Of a stretch of 64,000 nt of DNA, positions 27,801-39,881 are shown in pieces (positions within the stretch are counted from its first letter, which is position 1; every line of letters starts with the position of its first letter). The notes under the pieces are model-generated. The model saw nothing but the letters and a program-made list of their open reading frames with translations. It had not been told where the DNA came from and made no database searches. The DNA is from Burhinus oedicnemus. Its lineage: Eukaryota; Chordata; Aves; Charadriiformes; Burhinidae. The position numbers were made by a program, and so were the translations under genes. The stretch spans positions 146,384-210,383 of the forward strand of contig VFFE01006841.1 of the NCBI GenBank assembly GCA_008921705.1, in the 5' to 3' direction.

Positions 27801-30559
27801 AAAGAACTCCGATCGTTTGTGCTGCTGTAATAGGAGTAATTGTACATATTATTTCCTCCAGGTATTCCCCTGTTCTTTGAAAGTAAACTCCTGGATCTAC
27901 AGGACAGCTGTGTAGTCACCACTACAGGCAGGGTAAAACTGTGTATAAAAAAAATGCCCTGAGATAATATGGAGATATTTATACGTTCATGTTGTATATG
28001 ACTGGAACAGGTCTTGGCAAGATATTTAAGCACAGAATTAGCCCTGATTAACAGTCAGCTTGTGTTAATAAATACTATCTATTTAATTAAGTTATTCTGT
28101 AAATTATCTGTAATAAGAGGTGCTGTGGCTAAGATGACAAGACGTAGCAACAGCAGAGAAAGACTCTCTTAGAATGGTAATTATTGCATGAAAGCATGAT
28201 ATACAAAGATATCACAATTACATGGGACTTCGCCCCTCTGTTTTTTGTATAATTGCTATGCATTAAAGACAGAAAGCAAGTCCTAAAAATTTACCCTCTG
28301 GTTAAAGTGTAGTCCTTGCTCTATAGTATTTGCCCTTTTCTGAAGTATAGTCAACCAGTGCTCTTTTTTGATCCTACACAAAATTTAAGAAAATGTTATT
28401 CTGAATGGTAACTATTACAAAATAAACTCTTGCCAGTCACACAAGAGAGCAGTGAAAAATGTTCAAGAGACTCACCTATTGCTGTCTCCTCTATGTAGAA
28501 AATGAAATAAATGAGATAAAGTATCTTAGATAAAAGACTGGGAAAAAAGGAAAAACAGATTCTTAAAACATATCAGTATGATTTTAAGTATGACTCAGCT
28601 GCCTTCCCGTCCCCTCCCCCCCCCTCAATTCTGTGGAAGGCCAATCCCTTTCAAATCTCTGAAAAGTCAGATGGTCAAGTAGTATAAAATCCTGTCATCT
28701 ATAGAGTGCTCAGAAAATTGCCTGTATAGGCGTTCTCTTGTCATCAGCACAAACATGCAGGGATTTCTAATGTATCTGCAACATCAGTCAAAACTAAAAG
28801 AGAAAACAGAAAGGTGAAGTAAGAAGAAAAATTGAAGATGGAATATTATTTTTAAAACTGTATACAATATGGAGTGTTTTAATAACGTCAACGATTTGCA
28901 AGGATTCATGAGCATTTGTAGTTTGATTCCTACAGAAGAATCACAGTATTTTGGCTAACACAGAGGACTGATAGGATGTCAGGGAATTGGTGTTTGTCAA
29001 GTGTAGGATGTATTATTGACAACTGACCTTTGTATTTAATGATCTTTAGTTCTGCTGATTCATTTCAGAAAACTAGTATAAACTGTACTTGTAGAAAATC
29101 TTTTTCTTGTGAGTTATCACTAGCTGATACCAAAATCTAGATCCTGAGAGCTTTGTCCCATTGCTTCGTCTGCTTTTCAACTTGTGTTTGTGACTGACTC
29201 TTTCATCAGAACTTATATAAGCTACAACTTGGATCTAAAAAGCATAAGATCGCACCATATTTTCTGAAACTATTCCTTAAATAACCCTTCACTAGGATAT
29301 TTTATGTGATGCATTTATGATACTATTTTAGATTGTAAGTTGTGAAGTGAACTTTAGCGTTCAAGTGCTGCTTCTATATCCTGTAAAGGGCAATGTTTGG
29401 AATATGAACAAAATTATGGTCTGTCACTACAAAATGACATTGTGTTATCAAGTAATATCTGGCAAGATGAAGCAGTTGGATGAAGATCTAAACACTTCTG
29501 ATATTCATCCAAAGTGAAGAAAATCATATCTGCTCTGACGGGTTGAAAATTGTTTTGAGCAATTTATCAAACTATCGATGCCCCAGTTAGTGTTGTGAAG
29601 TACAGATTGAGACAGTAATTTTTGGTCTGGAAGACAAACTTTAATTCCAGTATTAAGAAAACATAATATTGACACACATTGTTGTAATCCAGACAGCTGT
29701 CAAGTAAGTTGTGCCATGAAATGAGCTTTGAGAGACATTAAAGTGCCAAGATACCTTGTTAATTACTTCAATAGTACATGATGCCCAAGTATGCCTAGCA
29801 ATGAAAGCATCCATTATGGAAAGCTCTAACTTGGTGTAAACTAATGCTGTTTGTTTCATCTGAATGACCCTCTCACTGGAAATAGCTGACATACAATCAA
29901 AACTTGGCATCAGAAGAGTTGCTTCAACTGTTACTTATCCAGCTGATCGCAGACTTTTTTTCTGGACATAGAACTGTGGTATTTTATATATTTATATGAG
30001 AAAGTAGTGCAATATTCTCTGGGCAAACAAATGGTGACCTGATAATCCACGGAACTAAAGAATTGCCTGACCCCAAAGGATTAACAATATTAACCCTAAA
30101 AGATACCATTTTTTACACTTTCCCCTAGATAGGCCATAGCTATATACCAACAGAATTAGGTTTAAATCAGAAGATATAGTGTTACATGCTTAGTAGGAGA
30201 AATGAATTAGAGTTTGTGCGATTATCACAATCGTAGGTTATTTCACATCTCCCACATAGTTACGTTTCCTAGCATCTCCTTTGGCTAGATACCAATTTTT
30301 GTCCTGTTCCTAGTGCTGTTGAAGCAAATTCTCTGCTCTGCTCTCCATTTCTGCTCACTGTCCCTTCCCAACTCAGCAAACACAGCCCCATTCCACAGCT
30401 GGTTGAAACTTCATCACTTCACTTCCAGCCTGTTTTGGGTTGCTTTGCTTGCCTGTATCATGGTTCTCACTAAACCACCCTTTAAAAATTTCTTTCCATT
30501 TAATGCACTTCGGTGTAGCTTCAGGACTTTTTTCACCTTTGTCATTCTCTGTGAATCCA
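27801..30559. other. Unique non-coding DNA
   Basis: AT-rich with no gene recognised. A C9 run lies at 28616-28624. 'ttttagattgtaagttgtga' near 29327 faintly resembles an L2-type tail but has no body to support it. Confidence 0.45.
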
Positions 30560-31003
30560 CAATCTCTGGGCTTTTTTCTAATGGTTCTCCGTACTCCTTC
30601 CCATGCCTCGAATGCCATATCCCTTCCATTGCGCCAAACAGTGCCATTTTGTTCTTCCTAATCCCATTGCAAATATACCTTCTACTGCTATCATCTACCC
30701 ATCTAATCTGCTCTTTTCTCTCTTCATTACTTACAATAGGATACCTACATAGAAGGGAAGAAAACTAAAATAATACCTTGAAATTAACAGAATGTGTTCG
30801 TTCACCTCTGCTGTTTATTCCGCTTATATTCTATCCCTTGGTCCCACCCCCCAAAGCTGGTTTTTATTACCTCTTTCTGTTCTGCTACAGAGAGATGCAA
30901 AGATCAACCAGAATTCCTCTCTGTCACCACTGGTAGCTCACTTTTCACATACTAATTTACATTGTTAGACTGCAAACTCATTGAAGCAAGGATTGCTCTT
31001 TTG
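30560..31003 (+). mobile_element. Ancient L2-like LINE 3' end remnant
   Basis: The last 40 bases (30965-31003) read 'ttagactgcaaactcattga' then 'agcaaggattgctcttttg', a close match to the L2-type 3' tail 'tagactgtaaactcattgag', 'gcagggactgtctctttt'. Upstream, the pyrimidine-rich stretch with 'cgaatgccatatcccttcca', 'ttgcgccaaacagtgcc', 'atataccttctactg' and 'taatctgctcttttctctc' parallels the end of L2-type ORF2 (a ...WNALP..., then ...FKSLLKTYLL region). A 151-codon open frame covering 30313-30768 comes from this stop-poor pyrimidine tract and is not in a conserved frame. Old and diverged. Confidence 0.5.
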
Positions 31004-34000
31004 AAATATCTTTTGAAGGCCTTTTGGGCTCAATTCTTCTCTCCCATACCCCAATTCTCTACCCCTGTCTAATATCACGCAGCCCTTCTTTTACCTGTGA
31101 GATGCCACAGCCCTCAGATACCACCATCTCCCTCCTCCTTCTCAGAAGCACTGAAAACTTTTTTTTTTTTTTAATAAGAAACCCCTCCCTTTTCAGAGAA
31201 ATCTAAGAAGTCAAAGGTGCTTGCTTATTGGCATTATCCACCCAATAAGATGGAGGCAGAGCATTACAACATACAACAGCTGCAGTATTTGAATTATATA
31301 AAACAAATTATTATCATGAACTGCTAAGCCATTTCTGACCAAAAGATTCAAAAATTAGGCAGGGAGTCACACACACCTTCCCTGCCCAAAGCTGGCCAAA
31401 TCTGTGAATCAGTTATATAATTCAAGGCTGGTTTGGATGAAATTCTGGCCAACATAAACATGAAAATTTACATGAGAGTTTGGGGCTGGGTTCAATTCCA
31501 TTACTAATGAACAATGAGGTGATGTGAAATAGATCAAAAATCATCTTGCACAGAGTGATGTGTTCTCATTCTCTTGTTTTTCCTTCCACATTTTCACAGG
31601 AAAAATCTCACAAATTAACAGCTGTAGATATAATGATAAAAACAGACAAAGGAAAAACAAATAGAACACAGCTGGTACTCAGAGAAATGTACTGCACTCA
31701 GTGTCTCCTATTTTTGAGTTACACTTTTAAGTTTGACATCTTACAATATCCACCAGTGCATTCTTTTATTTCATAAACCAAGCGAGAACCAGTTCCTCTA
31801 TGTTTAAATCAATTCCTTAGAAATTATTTTGGAGCATACTTCTTTTTCTTCAGAGCAGCCCACAATGTCTTTTAATTTTTATTAAGGTGAAACAGTACTA
31901 AATAAAGTTTATTCAACCTGAAAGTCAACTGAGTTCCATCAAGCCTGATATTGTATGAGATCTATAATATTTACCTGTTCTAATCTTGATTTCTGATCTA
32001 TAAAATAATGTCCACATTAATTCTTATTGACTGCTGACAATGCTTTTTTTTTTTTTTTAAAAGGATTTTATTTTCAGCATGCCTTTAATGGCAGTGCTCA
32101 CATGCACTGCAAGGACATGGAGCACTCTGAAATCCCCAATTGTTTTTTTCTTTCTAGGCCAGTCCTGTAGCGATGTTCTCCAGAAAAGCTAGGGAGTGTT
32201 TTAAAAGAGAGAAAGTTTTTCTCTGTTGTTCAGGCTTTGATTTTTGACTGCTCAGTAGAATTGCTGATATGCCTTCTTTCACTTATGTTTTGAGGAGCTG
32301 AACATCAGAGTTCAAAGTCCAAGCACAGAAGATTAACACAGACTATTTCTATTGAACTTTTTCTGTAGGCACTGGGCACAGAAGCACAGCTGGATGTTTT
32401 GTTCTCAACAGTTTTCAAAGCCTGTTTATAGACATATGTCTATATATGTATTTCAAAATATCTAACACTTTCAGGTGTTTTACTAACCCCACATTTCATG
32501 GGGGACTGCCCTTTCTGTTTTTCCCAAAAATGAAAAAAGCCCCAAAGTAATACTTTGTGTATACATATATATATATGTATGTATAAGTACTTACTGCAAG
32601 AGGACAACAGGGTCTTGCGCGAGAATTTGTTTGAAGTTAATCTTCAGTCTTATACCTCAGCTCTCTAATTGTCCTATGTGTTATGCATCACTACACAAAG
32701 AAATGCTAAAGGACAACTGATGAAACATTGCCAGATCTAGACAGTCTGGTAATGCATGCATTCTTCTGTTCTCTTTGTAGAGGGTGCAGGATTGACTTCA
32801 CGAACTGAATTGGAGAAGATCTATAGAGCATCACCTCAAACTAGAGCAGGGAATTTATTTTTTCCTCTTCTGCCCACTATTCGGCCTGATACTCAACATC
32901 GGACTTGACCCTGACCTTCAAAATAGACAACTACTTTCAGCAACAAAGAATGCTCTAGGTTCAGAGCAGATTATAGACTAGCAATCAGAGATCAAAAGGA
33001 AGAAACCAATAAAATAACTTAATACTCTGCATTACTTTCCAATTTAAATCTGCAGCCCAATACAGTTAATTTATCAGAGCACGCAGGGTTGTGACAGATG
33101 AGGCAAAATGCCATTAACTATAGACTTTGTAGACAGACTCATAGCTGGGAATTCTTAGAAAAATAGTGTCTGAGAAACAGCAGAAAAATCAAGCAATGGG
33201 ATTGGATTTCTCTGTCATAGGAGAGCTGCTGAAGAAGAGTGGTATAGGAGAAACACAAGATTACAAACCATGTATTTTGCATAACAAAGTCCCATTCTTT
33301 TCCCTAGAGTAAGGATGCCAGTCAAAGCTCATTCACCAATGACATACGATGACTTTATTTCTTGCGTAAATAGAGGTAACATTGGTAAGAAACAGAAAGC
33401 TGCAGATACATATACCACAGGATACCTCCTCTGATCAAAATCATTAGAGGGCAATGCAGATGTATTAGCGAAGTAAGACATGAGAGGAACCACTATCAGT
33501 TCATAAAGCCTCCCTTCCACCTCCTGCACCTGCAAAGATCCAGGGCAGGCAGGAATTCGTGGAAGTCAGTGAAACAGAAGAACTCTAGTGTCATTTTCAA
33601 CGCTCCAGTTCTTCTCTCTATCATGTGGGCTTTGCAATCCTGCTACCTTCTTCAGTACAGCCAATCTCCTGCCAAGAGAGCTCCAAGGATAAGGCCAGGA
33701 CCTCTGCCTGAATACAATAAAGAACAACAGGAAAAGTTTTATCCTGTAGTCTGAGATAGTTCATCTAGGGGAAATATCCCTTGTTCTCACTGATAATGAG
33801 GAGTTAGTTCTCTCCCAGCTCCTCAGACTGAATGAACTTGTACCCTCTGAAAGAGATTCTGAGAACAGTTCACTTCAGGAGCTACTCTGCATAGGTAATA
33901 CTGACAAGTCCACATAGATTTGGCTTCTTCCACCCTCTCACACCATATTAAGGGCATGCAACACAAATTCTTTGTGCCACATTAGAAACTGAGAACTGCA

Positions 34001-34861
34001 ATGGGCTGTAACACAGCTCTTATGCTATTTCATGGGATCTGAACTGGGGGGGGGGGGGAATCAGGATGTTTCCTGGAATCCAGAATAGACGAAGGCCAAG
34101 GATGGGCTAACCCCAGAGAACATACTCAGGGTAGTCTGTACAATATGGTAGACCTTCTAAAATGCTGGAGGAACATAGGGCAGCACTTCCCCCACTTTTG
34201 GAAATGTCTCGGCACATACGCGTGATTCCCTGAAAGGCCAGGGCAGACTGTGCTCCCTAGGCCACCGTCTGTGGCCAAAGCCTCTCATAGGGTGCACACA
34301 ACTCATAACATAGCAGTACTCCAGGTAGCATCTGGTTGTAGCACACAAACAGGATTTCGGAAACAGAAAGACTACCTGGATGATCTCCATTGTCGTTATA
34401 CATCTCTGCAAGGTCAGGCAAGCACAGTATGACCTAGAGACATTAACTTTGTGCCAGCTGTTCTCTTATTCCAGGAAAATAATCTTGCTTTAATCTTATT
34501 TGCAAGAGTCTGATAAAAGAGAACCATTTATCACCCACTTTAAATGAATAAATCTCATTTAAAAATCATTGTGATGCAGCTTATATGTGATCTATATTGT
34601 TAACTTATCTCTGCGAAAGCTGACAGGCCCAAAATTAGATCACCCAGCTGCATATGGATATGGGGAAGTAAGATTGAACGCCACACTGTCCCTCTGCTTC
34701 CCTCTGCTCTATGGCGGTGAGGAAGAGTGAAGTGAGAAACAAGTACAGCAGAGAGCAGGATCCTCGTGTATTTCATTCCTTTAAAAAGTGTTTCAGGACC
34801 CTCTGAAACAGAAGGAAAAGATGCTGTGGAAAACAACAGATCACTGAAGGAGTCAGAAGTG
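31004..34861. other. Unique AT-rich non-coding DNA
   Basis: No gene or transposon recognised. Simple tracts are T14 at 31159-31172, T15 at 32044-32058, a short TA/TATG tract at about 32560-32585 and G13 at 34046-34058. Confidence 0.5.
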
Positions 34862-34890
34862 TATATGTGTGTGTGTGTGTGTATGTGTTG
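34862..34890. repeat. (TG)n microsatellite
   Basis: An almost pure TG run (34866-34882) with imperfect edges. Alternating TG can vary in length between individuals and can adopt Z-DNA. It lies about 100 bases before a G/T-rich tract. Confidence 0.93.
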
Positions 34891-34983
34891 TGGTGATGGC
34901 AAGTTGTCTGTCTGAGAAGCTAAGTTGTTACCTGTGTTAGAGCCTTGTTTCATTCACTTTTTAGGAGCTATGGGATAAAAGTT

Positions 34984-35066
34984 TTGTGGGGTTTTGGGGT
35001 GGGGTTTTTTTGTTGGGTTTGGGTTTTGTGGTTTGGTTTTTTTGGGGGGGGTGGGTTGTTTTTTGT
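34984..35066 (+). repeat. G/T-rich low-complexity tract with G-quadruplex potential
   Basis: The plus strand is almost only G and T. G runs are at 34988-34991, 34996-34999, 35001-35004, 35015-35017, 35021-35023, 35044-35051 and 35053-35055. Four or more runs of at least three G with loops of 4, 1, 10 and 3 bases allow a quadruplex with one long loop. The glycine/phenylalanine-rich open frame through it is an artefact of composition. Confidence 0.85.
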
Positions 35067-38000
35067 TAAGTGTCACAGGAGTTTATATATTGGACACGTC
35101 AGCCTTGAAAGTGTCGCTGTAAAGTGGCACGTGAAATGAACTATGTGGCAGGACCTCAAGACTACTTAAATCCATGGATTGCTGAACATAAGGGTTCAGA
35201 AGAAAATGAATTTCCCAATAAACAGACACTTCATTGACAGGTCACATCTCATTTTCAGGCTTGGTAGAAATAATATAATAAAATATGATTTGTGAGCCCC
35301 CAGAGACCTTTCCCGAGAAAATGATGGCAAGGGTTAAAATTACTTGCATTCTTAGTGACTTGTGCTCTATGTGATCCAATCCTCCCTCTTGTCATCCTGC
35401 ATGCACACACAGGCACAGTGTGGCTGAAACTGGCAGGTGTGTCTAAGTGCATTTACCAGCAAGTGCGTGTACAGGCACTCTCTATGTAAAGAAAATGAGA
35501 CAAATGGGGATGCCAGGACTTCAAAGTGTCCCTACAAGTATTATGAATTCCTGTTTTGACCACTACACTTGTTAAGACTGTGAATAATCCTATGTACAGG
35601 AACATCTAGGAATGATTGCACACCAAAAAATTGAGGATCTGAGGGATCCAAGAACAGTCTGTGCAGTGTTTTGAACTTAGTGCAAAGACAACCACTGCCT
35701 CATGAAAGGCCTCTGTGTCTTTGCATATCTCTCTCTACTGAGGAAACGAATGGAGGATGCTTAGTGTTTTACTTATCTGTCTGTAAGATGGGAATTCTGT
35801 GCAACGGAAAGTTACCAGAGAAACCAAGTGTTAAAAAGGAGGTTTGTAACATAGGAAGCCTCAGGGAGATGAAGAGGAAGCTTTGGGAAGGAGATAAGAG
35901 AGGAATATTCTTTTATAGCAGGGATGCTGTTCTAGCTCCAGGAATAACTGGGGTTAAAGAGGAGCTAAGCTGCAAAGATTCAGTGGCTCAGGAGACCATC
36001 ATGAATGACAAGAAAGCAATTCTGGATTATCCCAGAGGGACTGAACCAAGAGCCCAAAGGATGTTTCAGTGTAGTAAGAAAAGTGAGTCATAGAAACGTA
36101 ACTAGGATTTATTGTTTTGCTAGCTCTGTTTTTTCCCCATGCAATTAAGAGTACTGGCACTTCTGAAAGGGATATGCATAGCATTTACGCCAGGTTCCAT
36201 GAGGAGTTATACTGTAGTAGCCCAAGGTACGGATGGAGTTGAAATTGTGAGAAAGGGTGCTAAAGGTAGACAGATGTTTGGAGATGTCAGGGCCAGTTTT
36301 AGACCTAAGCTAGTAAGGCATCAGAGGCAAAAGGGAAGAAACAGTCCAGTGGTACAGACAGACATTTCGAGGATATGAGCTCAATAGAATAGAGCCCAAT
36401 ACAGCAGTCTGCCGAGCATCAGTACTGCAAAGACTTGATCAGATCCCTGACAAATCGTTAGGCACGTCTTTCCAAAGCAGGTAGGCTCTGGTTTATATAA
36501 CTGCACAGTTAACCCAGACTCAGAAATACTCTTGATTAACTTTCAAGCACATGCCATATGCTTGACTCATTTAACAATCACTCCCATTCAACTTTTTACA
36601 TGAATATTTTGTGTAAGCGTTATGAGAATATTATGAACACAATAAAATTATGCAAATCTACCTCTTTGTGTCTTTTTATCAGGTACCTGTGCTATTTATT
36701 TCCACTATACACCTAGCATAGAGTTTCATTTTTTGGTAAATATTACTGTTCCTGCTCTCCTCAAGTGATTTTGCTGTTCAACAAATATCTGCACTGTCCT
36801 GTACAACACTGCATTCTAAAAACACTAGGGTACCAAAGCAACCCATGGTAACCTTTCACTCCAGCCACTCTAACTGTACACACAAATACCACATGCAATA
36901 CAGATATACTTTCAGCTCCTTTTTCTTGGGTATTTAGCCTTGCTCTGGTGCCAGTAAAAACATAGTTTCTGACTGACTTCACACCAAATAAAATGTTTGT
37001 CAGTAAAAGTGAGGCTTTTCTGACTGCCTGTACTACAAGGGGTACAAATTCTCAGCACAGTAGCCACTCAATTTTAATTCTCTTTGCAGACACTGCACAA
37101 AGCAGGAGGTAGCCTTCTCCATCTCACGTAAGCCAATTCATATTAGATGTGCTGTTAAGTGCATACTTGAACAGTCTCCCAGAGACAGCATGGCATACCT
37201 ATTGCACTTTATCCTCATAGCCTTCACACTAACTTCTCATATAGAGAAACTCTAAGGGATATCAAGTATGGAATAAAAATAAGAGAAATAACATGAGAAC
37301 ACATTATTCACAATCTAGACAAGAACAGGTCCATAGAGAACAGGTTGAGAGATCTAACATCTTATACAACTCCTACTAATCTACTTGTGCCCAGTTAGAT
37401 AGTTGTTAGCAAATCTCTAGAGAAAAGTCAAGCAAAAAATTTCCAAAAAATGCATGTTAGGGTCTTGTTGGTAGCCTGCATACATCATCTAAAAAAATAA
37501 ATAAATCTATAGATTCAAGGAATGAGACTAAAAAGAGCAGTATGTCTTCCTTTGGCTTCAACATAGGATGAATGTTATTTACTTTCTTATTAACTTCACT
37601 GTTTGAATCTAAGATCAAAAATAGCACTTCTGAGACAAGGTCAAGATCATGCTCCATCTTGTTGTTAAGGAAACAGCACACAAGGTCAGAACTTGGGTCT
37701 TGCTGAGATTTTACTTTCTCATTGCAAGGTCCCTATTACCACAGCCTCTGATAACATAATGCTTCATAAAGAAACTACTGAAATGACTGCACACAGAAAT
37801 CAATAGTATTTCTTTCACCATGGATATAGATGATTGAAATATATCTCATAGAATTAAATTGATTAGAGGGAAAGTGAAGGAGTAAAGACTAGAGAGAAAG
37901 CAAAACCTTCATGAAGTGCCAAAATCTTGGCATGTGCAAGATCATTAACTATTCTACACTGCATGAAAGGAAGTTCAGACTAATCAAGAACTGAGGTCAT

Positions 38001-38842
38001 GAAGGCAACAAAAGCAAGAACAGTAAGCGCTCAAGCATCCCAGACTACTGGGTAGGGTATGAAGACACAGTAACAAGTATTTTTCCTGTTATTTTGTCTT
38101 TACTTTTAATTAGTGGCTTTTTACTGTTGCCGTCTAAAAACAGTTGAAACTGTTGCAGATACAAGTTTAAAGTTTAAGATCCTGAAAGACTTAGAAGCAT
38201 AAGAGGAAAAAAAACCAAGCTCTTTAAGAAAATCTTTCTTAAGTGATCTTTTAATGATGCATTAAATTTCTGCATACTACTGAAACCTAGCAATTAGGCA
38301 ATTTAAGAAATGAACAGATAAAAATGGAATTGTCATGATGCCAAGTAGCATTGACACTGAGAACACAAATATCAGCATGACAGGCTTTATAGTACTGTTA
38401 TTCTCATTAATATTTCAATCAGTCTTTCTGGTCTATTGCACCTAGGCATACAGGTCAGTTTTATATGTTCGTGCATAAAATGAAAAATAGTTATAAATCA
38501 AAACTATAATAATTTACGAGTGTTTGGCTGAAAGGCAGCCATGTTTTCCTTTGTCTGATCAAGACCACTTAAATGAGCTCCAGACTTTTCTACACTCTAT
38601 ACATAAACTCCTCTGCTCCCAATTCTTAGTTTTAGTAAGTCTATACTCCAGGAGAAAACAAGTATCTACATGGAAAAAAAAAAAAAAATCTGAAGCAATG
38701 AACTAAAACTCCTAAGTTTAGAGAATATCCAGAGATTTGCTGCAGTTTATGCAGACATGCATGAGCAGCCCAAAACAAGGCTGTGTGGGAACACTTGAGT
38801 TATTTTTATTATATTATTATTATTGAGCCCTTGAGTTATATA
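35067..38842. other. Unique non-coding DNA
   Basis: No gene recognised. A 140-codon open frame at 35671-36093 has no domain signature, and 'tctgtaagatgggaat' inside it hints at an old MIR piece but is too short to call. A POU octamer ATGCAAAT lies at 36650-36657. An A15 run lies at 38672-38686. Confidence 0.45.
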
Positions 38843-38953
38843 GGGCTATGAAGATGATTAGGGGACTGGAAAAATCTTTCTTACAAGGAAAGGCTGAGGG
38901 ACTTGGGTCTTTTTAGTCTGGAGAAGAGAAGACTGAGGGGGGTGTTATCAATG
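38843..38953 (+). mobile_element. CR1 LINE, 5' part of a copy split by an LTR
   Basis: Reads as CR1 ORF2: 'gaagatgattaggggactgg', 'aaggaaaggctgagggactt', 'gggtctttttagtctggaga', 'agagaagactgagggg', then 'tgttatcaatg', where it stops at the LTR boundary. It continues at 39557 ('caatgcttataaatgct'), so both halves form one CR1 copy. The middle 'attctcctatgag' block is decayed, showing age. The left edge is approximate. Confidence 0.88.
38949..38953. repeat. Target-site duplication CAATG, left copy
   Basis: CAATG here and at 39557-39561 flank the LTR exactly. A single copy restores continuous CR1 sequence ('ttatcaatg' joined to 'cttataaatg'). Confidence 0.88.
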
Positions 38954-39087
38954 TGTTATGGTTTGAGAAACCCGCAACAATTCATCGTCATTTAGACAGT
39001 TGTTCTATCACCTGATGACCCCTCTCCATCCAGGAAGGAGGAATCAGGAAGAACACCAGGAAACCCAGGGGTTGAAATATAAACAGA

Positions 39088-39093
39088 TTTAAT
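39088..39093 (-). terminator. LTR polyadenylation signal (ATTAAA) on the minus strand
   Basis: The plus strand reads TTTAAT, which is ATTAAA on the LTR strand, about 220 bases downstream of the TATA box. That is a plausible R-region position. It is the best candidate; no AATAAA is seen close by. Confidence 0.5.
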
Positions 39094-39309
39094 AGAATAA
39101 GACTAAATAATTAACGTTAATAACACTAAAGAACCAATAGTGATCCCAATACCAATATAAAATATACTAGGATTATACTCAGCCAACTGTGTCAGTAGGA
39201 AGCTGTGCACTCCCAGCAGGGGACAGTAAGTGTTGGACACTGTGAGCACTACAGCTTTGGGAAGATGGCAAGGCCTCAGGGGTCCGGCATTCCTCAGCAA
39301 ACTTTCTAA

Positions 39310-39328
39310 TTTATATTGAATGTGACGT
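39310..39328 (-). promoter_or_regulatory. LTR core promoter: TATAAA with upstream ACGTCA
   Basis: On the minus strand TATAAA occupies 39315-39310, and ACGTCA (CRE/AP-1-like) lies at 39328-39323, just upstream. The same arrangement, a 'tatttcatacca' block then a TGACGTCA-like site then TATA, is common in bird ERV LTRs. Activity cannot be judged from sequence. Confidence 0.55.
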
Positions 39329-39556
39329 TCATGGTATGAAATAATCCTGTTGGCCAGCTTGGGTAAAGTGCCCAGGTCTCACTCCTCCTCATCCCTGCAC
39401 CTGGCAAACTCAAAAACACAGAAGCCTTGAAACCCACACTCCATAGCTGCCTATAAAGTAAATATTTTCACAAGTTCAGACACTAGAGTCTTCTAAAAGT
39501 ACAATTTTCCCAAGCATTAGAAAAGAAAATAGTCCTGTGTCACTCATACTAGGACA

Positions 39557-39561
39557 CAATG
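39557..39561. repeat. Target-site duplication CAATG, right copy
   Basis: Matches 38949-38953 exactly and abuts the CA end of the LTR at 39555-39556. Confidence 0.88.
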
Positions 39562-39881
39562 CTTATAAATGCTTAAAGGGAGGGTGCCAGGAGGATGGGA
39601 CCAGTCTTTTTGCAGTGATGCCCAGTGATAGGACAAGAGGTAACGGGCACAAACTTGAACGTAGGAAGTTCCATCTGAACACGAGGAGGAACTTCTTTAC
39701 TTGGAGGGTGGCAGAGCACTGGAAGAGGCTGCCCAGAGAGGTGGTGGAGTCTCCGACTCTGCAGACATTCAAAACCCGCCTGGATGCCGTCCTGTGCAAC
39801 CTCCTCTAGGTGTCCCTGCTCTGGCAGGGGGGTTGGACTAGATGATCTCCAGAGGTCTCTTCCAACCCCAGTGATTCTGTA
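39557..39881 (+). mobile_element. CR1 LINE, 3' part of the split copy
   Basis: Resumes the CR1 after the LTR. ORF2 codons read [18 protein letters not shown], then [19 protein letters not shown] and [20 protein letters not shown], and end at CTCCTCTAG (39807-39809). The 3' UTR has 'ggtgtccctgctctggcagg', 'ttggactagatgatctccag' and 'aggtctcttccaacccc', ending in 'gtgattctgtaa'. The open frame that reaches back into the LTR is accidental. The 3' UTR type differs from both other sense CR1 copies. Confidence 0.95.

Larger units (their letters stand above)
38954..39556 (-). mobile_element. Solo LTR of an avian endogenous retrovirus, antisense, inside CR1
   Basis: A 603-bp element begins TGTTATGG and ends TAGGACA on the plus strand, so on its own (minus) strand it starts TGTCCT and ends ATAACA, the canonical TG...CA. 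It is flanked by a 5-bp duplication of CR1 sequence. On the minus strand it has a TATAAA box, an ACGTCA element just upstream and a downstream ATTAAA signal in the right order. The 'ggattatttcataccatgaa' block before the TATA box and the 'ctcaaaccataaca' end resemble bird ERV LTRs known to me. A 5-bp duplication is typical of ERVL-type integrases; ERVK usually gives 6. No internal viral genes are present, so it arose by recombination between two LTRs. A 65-codon frame inside it is not a viral gene. Confidence 0.88.

Noticed and set aside
30313..30768. 151-codon open frame on the plus strand as a possible membrane protein
   Set aside because: It is a pyrimidine-rich stop-poor tract, largely overlapping an L2-like LINE remnant. 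Hydrophobic residues follow from T-rich codons, and opposite-strand frames are also open.
31435..31500. 'gatgaaattctggcc' ... 'ggggctgggttc' as an old palindromic sauropsid repeat
   Set aside because: Only the two ends resemble it; the inner inverted arms are not visible.
34945..35139. Glycine/phenylalanine/tryptophan-rich open frame
   Set aside because: Translation of the G/T low-complexity tract.
35671..36093. 140-codon open frame and an embedded MIR-like phrase
   Set aside because: No protein family recognised, and 'tctgtaagatgggaat' alone is too short to support a SINE call.
39103..39300. 65-codon minus-strand frame inside the LTR as a viral protein
   Set aside because: Lies within the LTR R/U3 area; no retroviral gene signature, and LTRs normally carry no such gene.
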